This document shows, piece by piece, positions 29,595 through 38,333 of a DNA stretch of 64,000 nt; position 1 is the stretch's first letter, and each line of letters starts with the position of its first letter. The position numbers were made by a program, and so were the translations under genes. The notes beneath the pieces were generated by a model, which searched no databases, was not told the origin of the DNA, and saw only the letters and a program-made list of their open reading frames with translations. This DNA comes from Musicola paradisiaca NCPPB 2511. Its GTDB lineage: Bacteria; Pseudomonadota; Gammaproteobacteria; Enterobacterales; Enterobacteriaceae. Where the stretch lies: contig NZ_CM001857.1 of the NCBI RefSeq assembly GCF_000400505.1, positions 4,458,405 through 4,522,404 of the forward strand, given 5' to 3'.

Positions 29595-29625
29595 ACGGTT
29601 TTAGGGCCACTGCGACGTGGCCCCG
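29595..29625 (-). terminator. Terminator of dcuSR
   Basis: On the minus strand GGGCCAC and GTGGCCC pair around GTCGCA, followed by TAAAACC, 8 bases after dcuR. Confidence 0.6.
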
Positions 29626-29628
29626 GGA

Positions 29629-30351
29629 TTATTCGCAATACTGGCGCAGCGCATCCTGTTTTTCCGGCAGCAACCGGTAAAGATAAACCGGGCGACCGGT
29701 GGAACCGTAGAGAATGTTGGTTGCCAAAACACCGGTTTCAGCGAGATAGATCAGATATTTACGGCAGGACACGCGAGAAATGCCGATCGCATTGGCCAGC
29801 ATTTCGGTCGAAAACTCGGTGTTCTGGTTGCCCTCGATCCACTCGCATACCGTGCGCAACGTCAGGCTGGTCAGCCCTTTGGGTAATTTCTTGCGCTCCG
29901 CTACCGGGCTGCCGCTGGTGCGGCGGATCAGGTTATCGATATCCGCCTGCGCCACGAAGTCCCGGTGTTTGAACAGATTAGCTTCTTCGCGGTAAGCGGT
30001 CAGCGCCTGTTCAAAACGGGCGAACTGGAAAGGCTTGATCAGATAATCCACCACGCCGTAATGCAGCGCTTTTTTGATGGTGTACACATCGCTGGCCGAC
30101 GAAATGATGATCACATCCGTGTGTTCGCTGAATTCACGGATGGTCGGCAACAGATCCAGACCGTTGTCCTGCTGCATATAAATATCCAGCAGAACCAAGT
30201 CTATCTCGCAATCCGGCTGCATCAGCAGATTCCGCGCTTGCTGCAGCGTGGGCACCGTCGCATAGCAGCTAAACCCCGAGATCTGGCTCAGGTAACACTT
30301 GTTCAACTCCGCCACCATAGCGTCATCGTCTACGATCAGTACATTAATCAT
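29629..30351 (-). CDS. dcuR: Response regulator DcuR
   Basis: A 240-residue response regulator closely matching E. coli DcuR (239 aa). Receiver domain residues 1-120 with acidic pocket VDDD (8-10), phospho-acceptor D56 in LLDIYMQ and the conserved Lys in LIKPF; the C-terminal helix-turn-helix includes NAIGISRVSCRKYLIYL. It responds to the sensor DcuS and controls C4-dicarboxylate and citrate genes. ATG 30351 is preferred over an in-frame TTG at 30357. It overlaps the dcuS stop by eight bases, so the two are co-translated. It lies between two organic-acid carriers that are its likely targets. Confidence 0.93.
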   Translation of the reverse strand: MINVLIVDDDAMVAELNKCYLSQISGFSCYATVPTLQQARNLLMQPDCEIDLVLLDIYMQQDNGLDLLPTIREFSEHTDVIIISSASDVYTIKKALHYGVVDYLIKPFQFARFEQALTAYREEANLFKHRDFVAQADIDNLIRRTSGSPVAERKKLPKGLTSLTLRTVCEWIEGNQNTEFSTEMLANAIGISRVSCRKYLIYLAETGVLATNILYGSTGRPVYLYRLLPEKQDALRQYCE

Positions 30352-31957
30352 GGTCAAACTGCCTTGCCTGATAAGGAATAATTACGAAAAACTGAGTATA
30401 AACATCCGGTTCGGATTCAAAATCAATGGTACCGCCTATTTTCTCCAGACTCTGCTTGGTCAGATGCAGGCCGATACCGCGTCCGCTGCCTTTGGTCGAA
30501 AAACCTTCCTGATAAATATGCTGCTGTACATCCCATGGAATGCCGGGGCCATCATCGCTGACCGAACAATGCAGACAATTATTGCGATGGTGGAATGTCA
30601 CGACGATTTCCCGATTTTCCAGGCCAGCCATGGCATCCATCGCATTCTCGATCAGATTGCCCAGTACGGTAATCAATTCATTCGTCACCTGCGCGTCATC
30701 CGTATCAGGCAGCAGGCTATCCTCACTGATGGACAACGTAATACCCAGATCCCTGGCGCGGTTGATTTTACCTAACAGAAAGCCCGCAATCACCGGGGAT
30801 TTCACTTTGCGAATGATTGAACCGATTTCCGTCTGATAATTATTGGCGGTTTTCAGAATATATTCTTCCAACTGCGGGTAATATTTTAAATGCAGCATGC
30901 CAAGTATCACATGCAACTTATTCATGAACTCATGGGACTGCGCCCGCAGCGCGTCCGCGTAATAGGAAATGCCGGTCAGGCGTTGTATTAGCTGCCCCAC
31001 CTCGGTTTTATCGCGGAAGGTGGCGATAGCGCCGATAATATCCCCATTAACCACCACCGGTACGGTGTTGGTCAGCAGTAAATTGCCATTGAAATTGATC
31101 TCTTCATCTTGCTGCGGGTTGCCGGCTTTCACCACTTTTTCCAGATTCATCAACGCCGGCCAGTGACTGATATCTTTGCCTATCGCCAGTCGTTCTCCGC
31201 CATCATGCTGATTAAACAATCGTTTGGCTTCATCATTGATGATGGTAATGCGTAAATCGGTATCCACCGCCACCACCCCTTCCTTGATTTGCTTGAGCAT
31301 GGCATTACGCTGCTCAAACAAATTCGAAATTTCAAACGGCTCAAACCCCAGCATGATGCGCTTGAGCGCCTTAACCAGAAAATAGGTGCCCAACAGACCG
31401 ACCAGCGCACCGAACAGGATGGTCCAGGGGATGATCCAGCGGTTTTCATCAATCACCGATTGCACGCTGGACAACGAAATACCCACGGCAACCACGCCGA
31501 TTTGTTTGCCGTTCTCATCCAGCACCGGCGTGAACACGCGCAACGCCGGATCCAGCACGCCACGGTTCACCGCCGTATTCTCCAGCCCCAGCAAAGCGGG
31601 ATAAAGATCGTCGCCAATGAAATGACGCCCGATCAAATCCGGTTCGGGATGAGAATGCCGGATCCCACCCATATCCGTGACGATGACAAACAGCAGATGG
31701 TTGCGACGCCGCACCTCTTCCGAAAACCGCTGAACCCGCATCGGGTCGCCGATATCCTTCAGGTCATTGATCACCACGGGCGCCATCGCCACCGTGCGGG
31801 CAATGGCGAAAGCACGGGCTTTGAGATGGGTTTCCGTCAGTTCACTGATACGGAAAAACAGCAGGGCATAAACCACCAGCAGAACCGAACCGATCACGGC
31901 CGATACCATCAGAATAATCGAAGTACCCAGTTTCAGCGGTGCCTTCTTCTTACTCAT
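30344..31957 (-). CDS. dcuS: Sensor histidine kinase DcuS
   Basis: A 537-residue membrane kinase, highly similar to E. coli DcuS. Order: TM1 (about 14-35), periplasmic sensor PAS (about 40-175) with RHSHPE and ALRVFTPVLDENGKQIGVV, TM2 (about 178-198), a cytoplasmic PAS, and a kinase core. The phospho-acceptor His is in RAQSHEFMNKLHVILG, the N-box in LGNLIENAMDA, and the G-box in DDGPGI plus STKGSGRGIGL. DcuS senses fumarate, succinate, malate or citrate, and in E. coli works together with DctA or DcuB as co-sensors; dctA is in this window at 3.1 kb. Confidence 0.93.
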   Translation of the reverse strand: MSKKKAPLKLGTSIILMVSAVIGSVLLVVYALLFFRISELTETHLKARAFAIARTVAMAPVVINDLKDIGDPMRVQRFSEEVRRRNHLLFVIVTDMGGIRHSHPEPDLIGRHFIGDDLYPALLGLENTAVNRGVLDPALRVFTPVLDENGKQIGVVAVGISLSSVQSVIDENRWIIPWTILFGALVGLLGTYFLVKALKRIMLGFEPFEISNLFEQRNAMLKQIKEGVVAVDTDLRITIINDEAKRLFNQHDGGERLAIGKDISHWPALMNLEKVVKAGNPQQDEEINFNGNLLLTNTVPVVVNGDIIGAIATFRDKTEVGQLIQRLTGISYYADALRAQSHEFMNKLHVILGMLHLKYYPQLEEYILKTANNYQTEIGSIIRKVKSPVIAGFLLGKINRARDLGITLSISEDSLLPDTDDAQVTNELITVLGNLIENAMDAMAGLENREIVVTFHHRNNCLHCSVSDDGPGIPWDVQQHIYQEGFSTKGSGRGIGLHLTKQSLEKIGGTIDFESEPDVYTQFFVIIPYQARQFDHD

Positions 31958-32583
31958 GTTGCGCTCCGGAATAGTATTATTATCCCGCTATATTAACCTT
32001 TTCATTCGTCCGCTTCGCTGAGATTAACCACAATCCCGTCATCGTTTATGAAAAAACCGACGGCAATATCAAGCCGATGGATACGAACGATGAACTATTA
32101 TCAGTACCCGCTCATCCGTTATCCAATAAATGACGAATCACCTCCATTTTAAATAACTCATCACGGCTCGTTGGGGCTTCCTTGATCGAGATCAACGGTA
32201 GCCAACGGGAAAATAGCATCATAATGACCTAAAAGGAGTAATACGTCGGGAATATCGAGAGATAACAGTAAAATAATACTGATTAAACCGAAAAATGCTC
32301 CGGAATGTTTTTTAACTTAAAAAACTAAAAAGTAATTAATAAATACGATTGGTTTATTCGATTTTCTGTAAATCAAAACCAATTCGTTAGTTAATTTTCT
32401 GATTCAATTGAATTAATTATGAATTATTTATTCTCAGACGGCGGAAACGATGCAAATAGACGACATCCAACCACCATTCCGTATCGAGAATAACATCATC
32501 CATACTGGTTTCATCTGAATCAGAGACAGGATCTTAAGGCAAAAATCTTTCACTGATTTTGGACTCGTTCATCAGGAGGCAAT
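31958..32583. other. Regulatory region between dcuS and the DASS carrier
   Basis: About 625 bases without a gene between two divergently read units. It contains a perfect FNR half-site pair (32182-32195) and, nearer the DASS gene (32300-32430), a very AT-rich stretch with several TTAATTA-like strings that could include DcuR boxes, though the DcuR consensus is too loose for a firm call. Confidence 0.55.
32182..32195. promoter_or_regulatory. FNR-type site TTGAT-N4-ATCAA
   Basis: TTGATCGAGATCAA matches both halves of the FNR consensus exactly. It lies about 225 bases upstream of dcuS and 390 upstream of the DASS carrier. FNR control is expected for anaerobic C4-dicarboxylate and citrate genes. 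Confidence 0.6.
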
Positions 32584-34035
32584 ATGAAACGCGGGATATC
32601 TCTACTGCTGCCCATCATCGTGGCAGTTATCCTGTTATTGATTCCCACGCCAGAAGGTCTGGCACCACACGCCTGGCGATTCTTTGCCATCTTTGTCGGC
32701 GCGATAGTGGGGTTAATTCTGGAACCGCTGCCTGGCGCCGTTATCGGTATCGCCTCGGTGGTTATCATCTCTCTGTTCAGCCCGTGGGTGCTTTTCAGCC
32801 CTGAACAGGTGGCTTCGCCCAAGTTTCAGATGGCGTCGCAATCGTTCAAATGGGCTGTCGCCGGTTTTAGCAACTCCACCGTATGGCTGATCTTCGGTGC
32901 CTTCATGTTTGCCGCCGGTTACGAAAAAACCCAGTTCGGCCGTCGTCTGGCGCTGATTCTGGTGAAATACCTCGGCCGCCGGACACTGACGCTGGGCTAC
33001 GCGATTACCTTCGCCGACCTGCTGCTGGCGCCGTTTACGCCGTCCAACACCGCACGTAGCGGCGGCACCATCTACCCGATCATCTCCAACCTGCCGCCGC
33101 TGTATGGCTCCAAGCCGAACGACCCCAGCGCGCGCAAGATCGGTTCCTACCTGATGTGGGTCGCCATCACCGCGACTTGCGTGACCAGTTCCATGTTCCT
33201 GTCCGCACTGGCGCCGAACCTGCTGGCGCTGGCGCTGGTAAAAAGTTCCATCGGCATGAACATCTCCTGGACCAACTGGTTCATCGCTTTCCTGCCGCTG
33301 GGCGTATTGCTGATTCTGACTGTACCTTTACTGGCTTACTGGCTCTATCCGCCTGAAGTTAAAGTCAACGATGAAGTACCGCGTTGGGCGCAGAATGAGC
33401 TGGAAAAACTGGGCAAGCTTTCCCGCAACGAAATCCTGCTGCTGGCTTTCGTCTGCCTGGCACTGGTGCTGTGGATCTTTGCTACCGCCTGGATTGAACC
33501 AGCAATGGCGGCGCTGCTGGTCATCACGCTGATGTTGTTCACCGGCGTGCTGGAATGGAAAGACATCACCGGCAACAAAGCGGCCTGGAACACCTTTGTA
33601 TGGTTCGCCACGCTGGTTGCGCTGGCCGCCGGTCTGACCGACGTCGGCTTCATCGCTTGGCTGGGCAAACTGGGCGCGTCTCTGCTGGGCGGCATCAGCC
33701 CAAGCGTCGCGACCATTGCGCTGCTGATCGCGTTCTACGCCATGCACTATCTGTTCGCCAGCACCACGGCGCACACCACGGCGCTGCTGCCCGCCATGCT
33801 GGCCATCGGTTCCGCTATCCCCGGCATGAACATGACCGTCTTCTGCATGATGCTGCTGACGTCGCTGGGCGTGATGGGGATCATCACCCCTTACGGCACC
33901 GGCCCAAGCCCGATCTACTACGGTAGTGGCTACCTGCCGGCCAAAGACTACTGGCGCCTTGGCGGCATCTTCGGAACCTTGTTCCTGGTACTGCTGATCG
34001 TTATCGGTTATCCGTGGATGCTGATGATGTTCTAA
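32584..34035 (+). CDS. DASS-family anion:dicarboxylate transporter (CitT-like)
   Basis: A 483-residue inner-membrane carrier of the divalent anion:sodium symporter family, close in size to E. coli CitT (487 aa) and TtdT. Both substrate/sodium motifs are seen: PFTPSNTARSGGTIYPI in the first half and FASTTAHTTALLPAML in the second. A well placed AGGAGG precedes the ATG. CitT exchanges citrate for succinate, TtdT tartrate for succinate; the exact substrate is not decidable. It is divergent from dcuS with an FNR box between them, which points to anaerobic use. Confidence 0.88.
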   Translation: MKRGISLLLPIIVAVILLLIPTPEGLAPHAWRFFAIFVGAIVGLILEPLPGAVIGIASVVIISLFSPWVLFSPEQVASPKFQMASQSFKWAVAGFSNSTVWLIFGAFMFAAGYEKTQFGRRLALILVKYLGRRTLTLGYAITFADLLLAPFTPSNTARSGGTIYPIISNLPPLYGSKPNDPSARKIGSYLMWVAITATCVTSSMFLSALAPNLLALALVKSSIGMNISWTNWFIAFLPLGVLLILTVPLLAYWLYPPEVKVNDEVPRWAQNELEKLGKLSRNEILLLAFVCLALVLWIFATAWIEPAMAALLVITLMLFTGVLEWKDITGNKAAWNTFVWFATLVALAAGLTDVGFIAWLGKLGASLLGGISPSVATIALLIAFYAMHYLFASTTAHTTALLPAMLAIGSAIPGMNMTVFCMMLLTSLGVMGIITPYGTGPSPIYYGSGYLPAKDYWRLGGIFGTLFLVLLIVIGYPWMLMMF

Positions 34036-34083
34036 CCGGTGATGCTCTCATCGGCTAAAGCGGCTCCGGTCGCGAGGCAATAA

Positions 34084-34116
34084 AAAACGGGTAGCGCAGT
34101 CGCTACCCGTTTTTCG
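34084..34116. terminator. Bidirectional terminator between the DASS carrier and ibpB
   Basis: AAAAAACGGGTAGCG and CGCTACCCGTTTTTC form a perfect hairpin with A-run and T-run on both sides, so it can end the plus-strand carrier and the minus-strand ibpAB transcript. Confidence 0.85.
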
Positions 34117-34125
34117 TTTCAGACA

Positions 34126-34575
34126 TTATGCCTGCCCGGCATCCACCACCGTTTCCTGTTCGGGTGAACGGCTACCGATAGCGATACGCTGCGGCTGTAA
34201 CGCCTGCGGCACTTCCCGTACCAGATCAATATGCAGCAGCCCATTCTGGAACTGCGCTTCGGCGACATGCAGATGCTCCGCCAACGTAAAGCCCAGCGTA
34301 AACGGCTTGAACACCAGCCCCTGATGCAGATACTGCACCTTCTTCTCCGGCAGGATCGGGGTGCCCTTGATCGTCAACCGCTGGCCCTCCACTTCGATAT
34401 CCAGTTCGGACTGGCGGAAACCGGCCAACGCCAACGTAATGCGATAGTGATTGTCGTCGAGCTTTTCGATGTTGTACGGCGGGAATTCCACCGCGTCCTG
34501 GCTACCCATGGCGCCGGCCAATTTTTCAAAACCAATCCACTGACGCAGCAGCGGGGATAAATCGTAATTACGCAT
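34126..34575 (-). CDS. ibpB: Small heat-shock protein IbpB
   Basis: A 149-residue Hsp20 protein with start [20 protein letters not shown] as in E. coli IbpB. The alpha-crystallin domain spans about 35-125 ([28 protein letters not shown]). The C-terminal IxI-type anchor appears as RIAI. IbpB binds unfolded proteins with IbpA and hands them to DnaK/ClpB. It is downstream of ibpA with a 109-base spacer that looks like a ROSE-type thermometer. The C-terminal tail of about 16 residues is slightly longer than in E. coli. Confidence 0.93.
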   Translation of the reverse strand: MRNYDLSPLLRQWIGFEKLAGAMGSQDAVEFPPYNIEKLDDNHYRITLALAGFRQSELDIEVEGQRLTIKGTPILPEKKVQYLHQGLVFKPFTLGFTLAEHLHVAEAQFQNGLLHIDLVREVPQALQPQRIAIGSRSPEQETVVDAGQA

Positions 34576-34680
34576 AATCATGACTCCTTCTTGGAAGCGA
34601 GATAGCATCCCGACGCGCATGGCCGGGCCCGTCCCCGTTAGGCGAACGTTGACATGTCGCGCAGCCGTCGGCCGCGCAAA
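34576..34680 (-). promoter_or_regulatory. ROSE-like RNA thermometer upstream of ibpB
   Basis: Just before the start codon the minus strand reads TCTCGCTTCC, then AAGAAGGAGTC. The UCGCU string facing the GGAG ribosome site matches the conserved UYGCU element that masks the Shine-Dalgarno in ROSE thermometers. A ROSE-like element before ibpB is known in E. coli. Confidence 0.5.
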
Positions 34681-34684
34681 ACCA

Positions 34685-35098
34685 TTATTTGATTGCGATA
34701 CGGCGCGGTTTCAGCGTTTCCGGAACCACGCGCGCTAAATCGATATACAGCAGTCCGTTTTCCAGATTGGCGCCTTTGATATGAATGTGTTCTGCCAATT
34801 GAAATTTACGTTCGAAATTACGCTCGGCGATGCCCTGATAAAGATAATTGCGTGGCGTGGCGTCACCGCTGTGGGCGCCCTTGATCGTCAACATGTTGTC
34901 ATGCGCGATGATCTCCAGCTCGCTCTCGGCGAAACCGGCGACGGCAATGGCGATGCGGTACAGATTTTCGTCGACCAGCTCGACGTTATACGGAGGATAA
35001 CCGCCGTTACTCTGGTTCTGACCCGTTTCCAGCAGGTTGAACAGACGATCAAAACCAATGGCGGAACGATACAGCGGGGAAAAATCGGGGTTACGCAT
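34685..35098 (-). CDS. ibpA: Small heat-shock protein IbpA
   Basis: A 137-residue Hsp20 protein with the characteristic start [20 protein letters not shown], identical in length to E. coli IbpA. The alpha-crystallin domain covers about 35-125 ([20 protein letters not shown]), and the C-terminal RRIAIK carries the IxI anchor. The longer open frame to 35143 covers its leader and is not translated. A sigma-32-type promoter lies about 110-140 bases upstream, with a ROSE-like leader in between. Confidence 0.95.
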   Translation of the reverse strand: MRNPDFSPLYRSAIGFDRLFNLLETGQNQSNGGYPPYNVELVDENLYRIAIAVAGFAESELEIIAHDNMLTIKGAHSGDATPRNYLYQGIAERNFERKFQLAEHIHIKGANLENGLLYIDLARVVPETLKPRRIAIK

Positions 35099-35170
35099 AC
35101 ACATCTCCTGAACATCAGCGAGGTTGTCATTACAGCCTTCCATCGGGACAGGCCCTCAGCCAGAAGAAAT
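35099..35170 (-). promoter_or_regulatory. ROSE-like RNA thermometer in the ibpA leader
   Basis: The leader ends CCTCGCTGATGTTCAGGAGA before the ATG region. UCGCU opposite AGGAG is the ROSE hallmark; ibpA of enterobacteria is the best known case, opening at heat-shock temperature. Confidence 0.6.
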
Positions 35171-35208
35171 ACCCGCATGCGGCATATCTCTTTGTCGGCC
35201 TGATAATC

Positions 35209-35236
35209 AAAATGGCGTCGTATTTCCGACTTTCAA
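35209..35236 (-). promoter_or_regulatory. Sigma-32 promoter of ibpAB
   Basis: On the minus strand TTGAAA is followed after 13 bases by CGCCATTTT, close to the RpoH consensus TTGAAA-N11-16-CCCCATNT. It is placed correctly for transcription of the ibpA leader. Confidence 0.65.
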
Positions 35237-35368
35237 TATCCAGAAATAAAAATGCACGATTCCTGACAGTCGCTATCCCCAATGCGACAATAATCACATA
35301 CACTGAACGCAGAGCATTTTTTGCAAAATAGCCGGGAGATAACCGGCCGCGTCTTTTCTCAGGGTAAC

Positions 35369-35740
35369 ATGATGGCCATACTGAAACGTGTGTCACTGTT
35401 GTTCGTACTGTTCAGCGTCATTTGCATCGCCTGTAGCGGTTGTTCCAGCGTAATGACCCACACTGGCGGTGAACACGGTTATTACTCCGGCACCCGGGCC
35501 AGCATGACCATGCTGGAAGACGACACCACCGGCTGGGTGATGAAACCGGTACTGGCGATTGACCTGCCTTTCTCCGCGATGCTGGACACCATGCTGCTGC
35601 CTTACGATTACTACCGAACCAACCGGGAACAACACACCACGTCCGCGCGGGATCGTCTGGATGAGTACGAACGTCAGCGCCAGGCCGCCAATGCCCCTCA
35701 CTCCACGCCGCCGGATACGCAGAACGTCCGTGGTCAGTGA
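35369..35740 (+). CDS. yidQ: YidQ-type lipoprotein (YceK/YidQ family)
   Basis: A 123-residue predicted lipoprotein divergent from ibpA, as in E. coli yidQ. The start MMAILKRVSLLFVLFSVICI gives a signal sequence ending at a lipobox-like stretch CIACSGCSS. The mature part begins SSVMTHTGGEHGYYSGTRAS, which matches the YidQ family (SSVMSHTGG...YPGTRAS in E. coli), and PVLAIDLPFSAMLDTMLLPYD is the second family block. Function is unknown. Its 3-prime end overlaps the convergent LacI-type gene by seven bases, which marks the left boundary of the inserted sugar cassette. Confidence 0.85.
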   Translation: MMAILKRVSLLFVLFSVICIACSGCSSVMTHTGGEHGYYSGTRASMTMLEDDTTGWVMKPVLAIDLPFSAMLDTMLLPYDYYRTNREQHTTSARDRLDEYERQRQAANAPHSTPPDTQNVRGQ

Positions 35741-36738
35741 TGCTGCGCCTGCTGGCGGTGGATCAGCGTCATGGGAATAACCGCTTTATGCGGTGACATC
35801 TCGCCGTTCAATGCCTGCTGCATCGCCGCGAAAGCCTGTTCTGCCCAAGCATCCTCGTTCTGCCGCATCGACCAGATTTTATTCGACAGGAATCCCAGCA
35901 TGGCATGCTCGTCAAAGGTGCCGATATTGATGTGCACCGGAATATAGCCATAACGCTCCCGCACCACGCTCAGCATCCCTTCCAATACCGGTAGCGACGA
36001 CGCAATAAACGCGGGTGGCGGCGCCGCGTACTGTTGCAGAAACTGTTCCATCATCACCATACCGTCTTCACGGCGGTTATGACTGGCTTCCAGCACCTGA
36101 GGCGTCAGCCCCGCCGTCTGCACCGACTGCTGATAGCCCAGCAAACGGTCGCGGATCGCCGGTTGCCGCGCATCGCCCGCCATAAAAAACAGCGGTGCGG
36201 CGGGCTGCTCCGCCAGCATCGCCTGCGTGAGCTGCGCTCCACCCTGCAGGTTATCGCTCATCACCAGCGGCAGATGTTCAATGCCGAAATCGCGATCCAT
36301 CAGCACCAGCGGACGCTTCACGACCCGCGCATGGTGCTGCACCGATTGCAAAGATGAAGGCACGACGAACAACCCGTCCACATTACGCTGCAGCAACGCC
36401 TCCACCAGTTTGTTCTCATACTGCGGATCGCTGTAGGAACAGCTGATCATCAATTGATAACCGACTTCACGGCAGCGGGTTTCCAGCTTTTCCGCCAGCG
36501 TGGAAAAAAACAGGTTGGAAAGACGGGGAACAATCAGCCCCAGCGTATCGGTCTTGTTCAACTTCAGGCTGCGCGCCACATGGTTAACGGTGTAACCGTG
36601 TTCGGTCACATACTGGTGAATACGTTGCTGGGTTTTGGCGCTGATGCGGTACCGTTCAGCTTTTCCATTAAGTACCAGACGAACGGTGGTGATGGAGAGG
36701 TTGAGCTCACTGGCAATCTGTTCAACTGTTTTCGCCAT
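35734..36738 (-). CDS. LacI-family regulator of the sugar cassette
   Basis: A 334-residue repressor-type protein. The N-terminal helix-turn-helix and hinge (about 1-60; TVEQIASELNLSITTVRLVL) are followed by a periplasmic-binding-protein-like effector domain (about 62-330; TDTLGLIVPRLSNLFFSTLA). The hinge region resembles FruR/Cra and sucrose regulators. The gene is last in the direction of a six-gene cassette; a half-conserved operator-like sequence lies 50 bases upstream and a better one lies before the FGGY kinase, so autoregulation and pathway control are plausible. The effector is unknown. Confidence 0.87.
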   Translation of the reverse strand: MAKTVEQIASELNLSITTVRLVLNGKAERYRISAKTQQRIHQYVTEHGYTVNHVARSLKLNKTDTLGLIVPRLSNLFFSTLAEKLETRCREVGYQLMISCSYSDPQYENKLVEALLQRNVDGLFVVPSSLQSVQHHARVVKRPLVLMDRDFGIEHLPLVMSDNLQGGAQLTQAMLAEQPAAPLFFMAGDARQPAIRDRLLGYQQSVQTAGLTPQVLEASHNRREDGMVMMEQFLQQYAAPPPAFIASSLPVLEGMLSVVRERYGYIPVHINIGTFDEHAMLGFLSNKIWSMRQNEDAWAEQAFAAMQQALNGEMSPHKAVIPMTLIHRQQAQHH

Positions 36739-36787
36739 GAAACAGGATATCCATAAGAAAACGGAAAGATTTCCAGTGTAGCTGATT

Positions 36788-36803
36788 AACTAACTCGACG
36801 CAG
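36788..36803 (-). promoter_or_regulatory. Second, weaker copy of the candidate LacI operator
   Basis: ACTAACTCGACGCAGC matches 12 of 16 positions of the ideal palindrome GCTAACTCGAGTTAGC derived from the site at 43647. It lies 50 bases upstream of the LacI-type gene. Confidence 0.3.
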
Positions 36804-36838
36804 CTTAAGCGGGCCGTTCCCTGGCCGCGATCAATAAA

Positions 36839-38179
36839 TCACAGGTCTTTGGTCATATCGCGCCGCGAGGTTTCCGGCGCTTTCCAGGCGGCGAAGGCGG
36901 CCACCAGCGCAGCGACGGTGACGTATGTGGCCACCAGCGTCCAGGATTCGTTATCCAGCGAAGTCAGCCCCTTGGCGATGAACGGCGTGAAGCCCCCGGC
37001 CACGATAGCGCCCAGTTGAGCCCCGATAGACGCGCCGCTATAGCGCACTTTCGGGCCGAACAGCTCGGTAAAGAACGCCGGCTGTACCGAATTGATGGAG
37101 TTGTGCGCGATGTTAATCAGCAGCACATACCCCAACACCATCAGCCAGAAGGAACCGCTTTCCAGCAGATAGAAGAACGGGAACGCCATCGCGGCGGCGC
37201 ACAGCGCGCCAAAGATGTAGATGGGACGACGGCCGACCCGGTCAGACAACGCCCCGAACAACGCATGCATCGGAAACGCCAGTACGCAGGTCGCCATAAT
37301 CACATTCAGCATGGTCTGCTTCGGCACCCCGAGCTGGCCGGTCGCATAGGAAACGGCAAACACGGTCGCCAGGAAGAACGGCACGCTTTCGGCAAAACGC
37401 AACACCATAATCAGACAGACGCTGCGCCACTGGTTACGCAAGACTTCCACCACCGGGCTTTGCCGACGCTCCGGCTCGGCGCTTTTCGCCTGTTGCTGCT
37501 GAACCTGCTGGAACACCGGCGTCTCATCCACCTTGCGGCGCATATACAGGCCCACCAGCACCAGCGCCACGCTGAGCATGAACGGCACGCGCCATCCCCA
37601 GGACATCAGCTGATCCTCCGGCAGTACCGACACCGCGGCGAACACGGCGGTCGCCAGCAGCTGTCCGGAGAAACCGCCGGTCTGCGGGATGGAGCCCAGC
37701 AGGCCGCGCCGATTGGCCGGCGCGCTTTCCACCACCATCAACATCGCGCCGCCCCATTCGCCGCCCACCAGGAAGCCCTGAACAAAACGCAGCACCACCA
37801 ACAGGATCGGCGCCCAGACGCCAATCTGGTGATAGGTCGGCAGACAACCGATCAGGAACGTCGCCATCCCCATGCCGCCAAGGGTGATCAACAGCGTCAG
37901 TTTACGTCCGAGGGTATCCCCCATATGGCCGAAGAAAATCCCCCCCAGCGGACGCGCCACAAAGCCCACGCCAAAGGTGGCGAACGACGCCAGCATCGCC
38001 GTCATTGGACTGACCGTCGGGAAAAACAGTTTGCCGAACACCAGCGCGCTGGCGAGGCCGTAGAGCAGAAAGTCGTAAAACTCGATGGTGTTGCCTATCC
38101 AACTCGAAATCACCACACGGCGAATATTAGATTTATCGTGAAGCGCCTGATGCCGGGATAATTCAACGGAAATCGACAT
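36839..38179 (-). CDS. MHS-family MFS permease
   Basis: A 446-residue inner-membrane transporter with twelve predicted helices of the metabolite:H+ symporter subfamily (relatives: ShiA, ProP, YhjE). Landmarks: IGNTIEFYDFLLYG in TM1, GHMGDTLGRKLTL in loop 2-3, and VGGEWGGAMLMVVE in TM5. The ribosome site is GAGGAA. It lies between the LacI gene and the BNR gene in a cassette, so it most likely imports the compound degraded by this pathway. Substrate unknown. Confidence 0.87.
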   Translation of the reverse strand: MSISVELSRHQALHDKSNIRRVVISSWIGNTIEFYDFLLYGLASALVFGKLFFPTVSPMTAMLASFATFGVGFVARPLGGIFFGHMGDTLGRKLTLLITLGGMGMATFLIGCLPTYHQIGVWAPILLVVLRFVQGFLVGGEWGGAMLMVVESAPANRRGLLGSIPQTGGFSGQLLATAVFAAVSVLPEDQLMSWGWRVPFMLSVALVLVGLYMRRKVDETPVFQQVQQQQAKSAEPERRQSPVVEVLRNQWRSVCLIMVLRFAESVPFFLATVFAVSYATGQLGVPKQTMLNVIMATCVLAFPMHALFGALSDRVGRRPIYIFGALCAAAMAFPFFYLLESGSFWLMVLGYVLLINIAHNSINSVQPAFFTELFGPKVRYSGASIGAQLGAIVAGGFTPFIAKGLTSLDNESWTLVATYVTVAALVAAFAAWKAPETSRRDMTKDL

Positions 38180-38333
38180 GATATTCCTCGCTTTATAATT
38201 TACCGTCCTTCAGGCAAAACCATCCGGACGCCGCCGGCTCAAGGCTGGCGGAGGGTGTAGGGTACAGTTTTTTTCGGGCTGCGCCAGACGGAATGCCTTA
38301 GGGTGCGACGCAGCACGGGTTATTACCGGGTTA

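Larger units (their letters stand above)
29188..29628. other. Intergenic region between the 2HCT carrier and dcuR
   Basis: About 440 bases. The left edge has a GC-rich hairpin (29198-29222), the right edge the dcuR terminator. The middle (29290-29590) contains overlapping minus-strand ORFs (to 82 codons) with no ribosome site and no recognisable relatives; I do not call them genes. Confidence 0.5.

Noticed and set aside
37016..38161. 381-codon open frame antisense to the MHS permease
   Set aside because: Highly His/Arg/Gln-rich product typical of an antisense shadow; the minus-strand permease is clearly the real gene.
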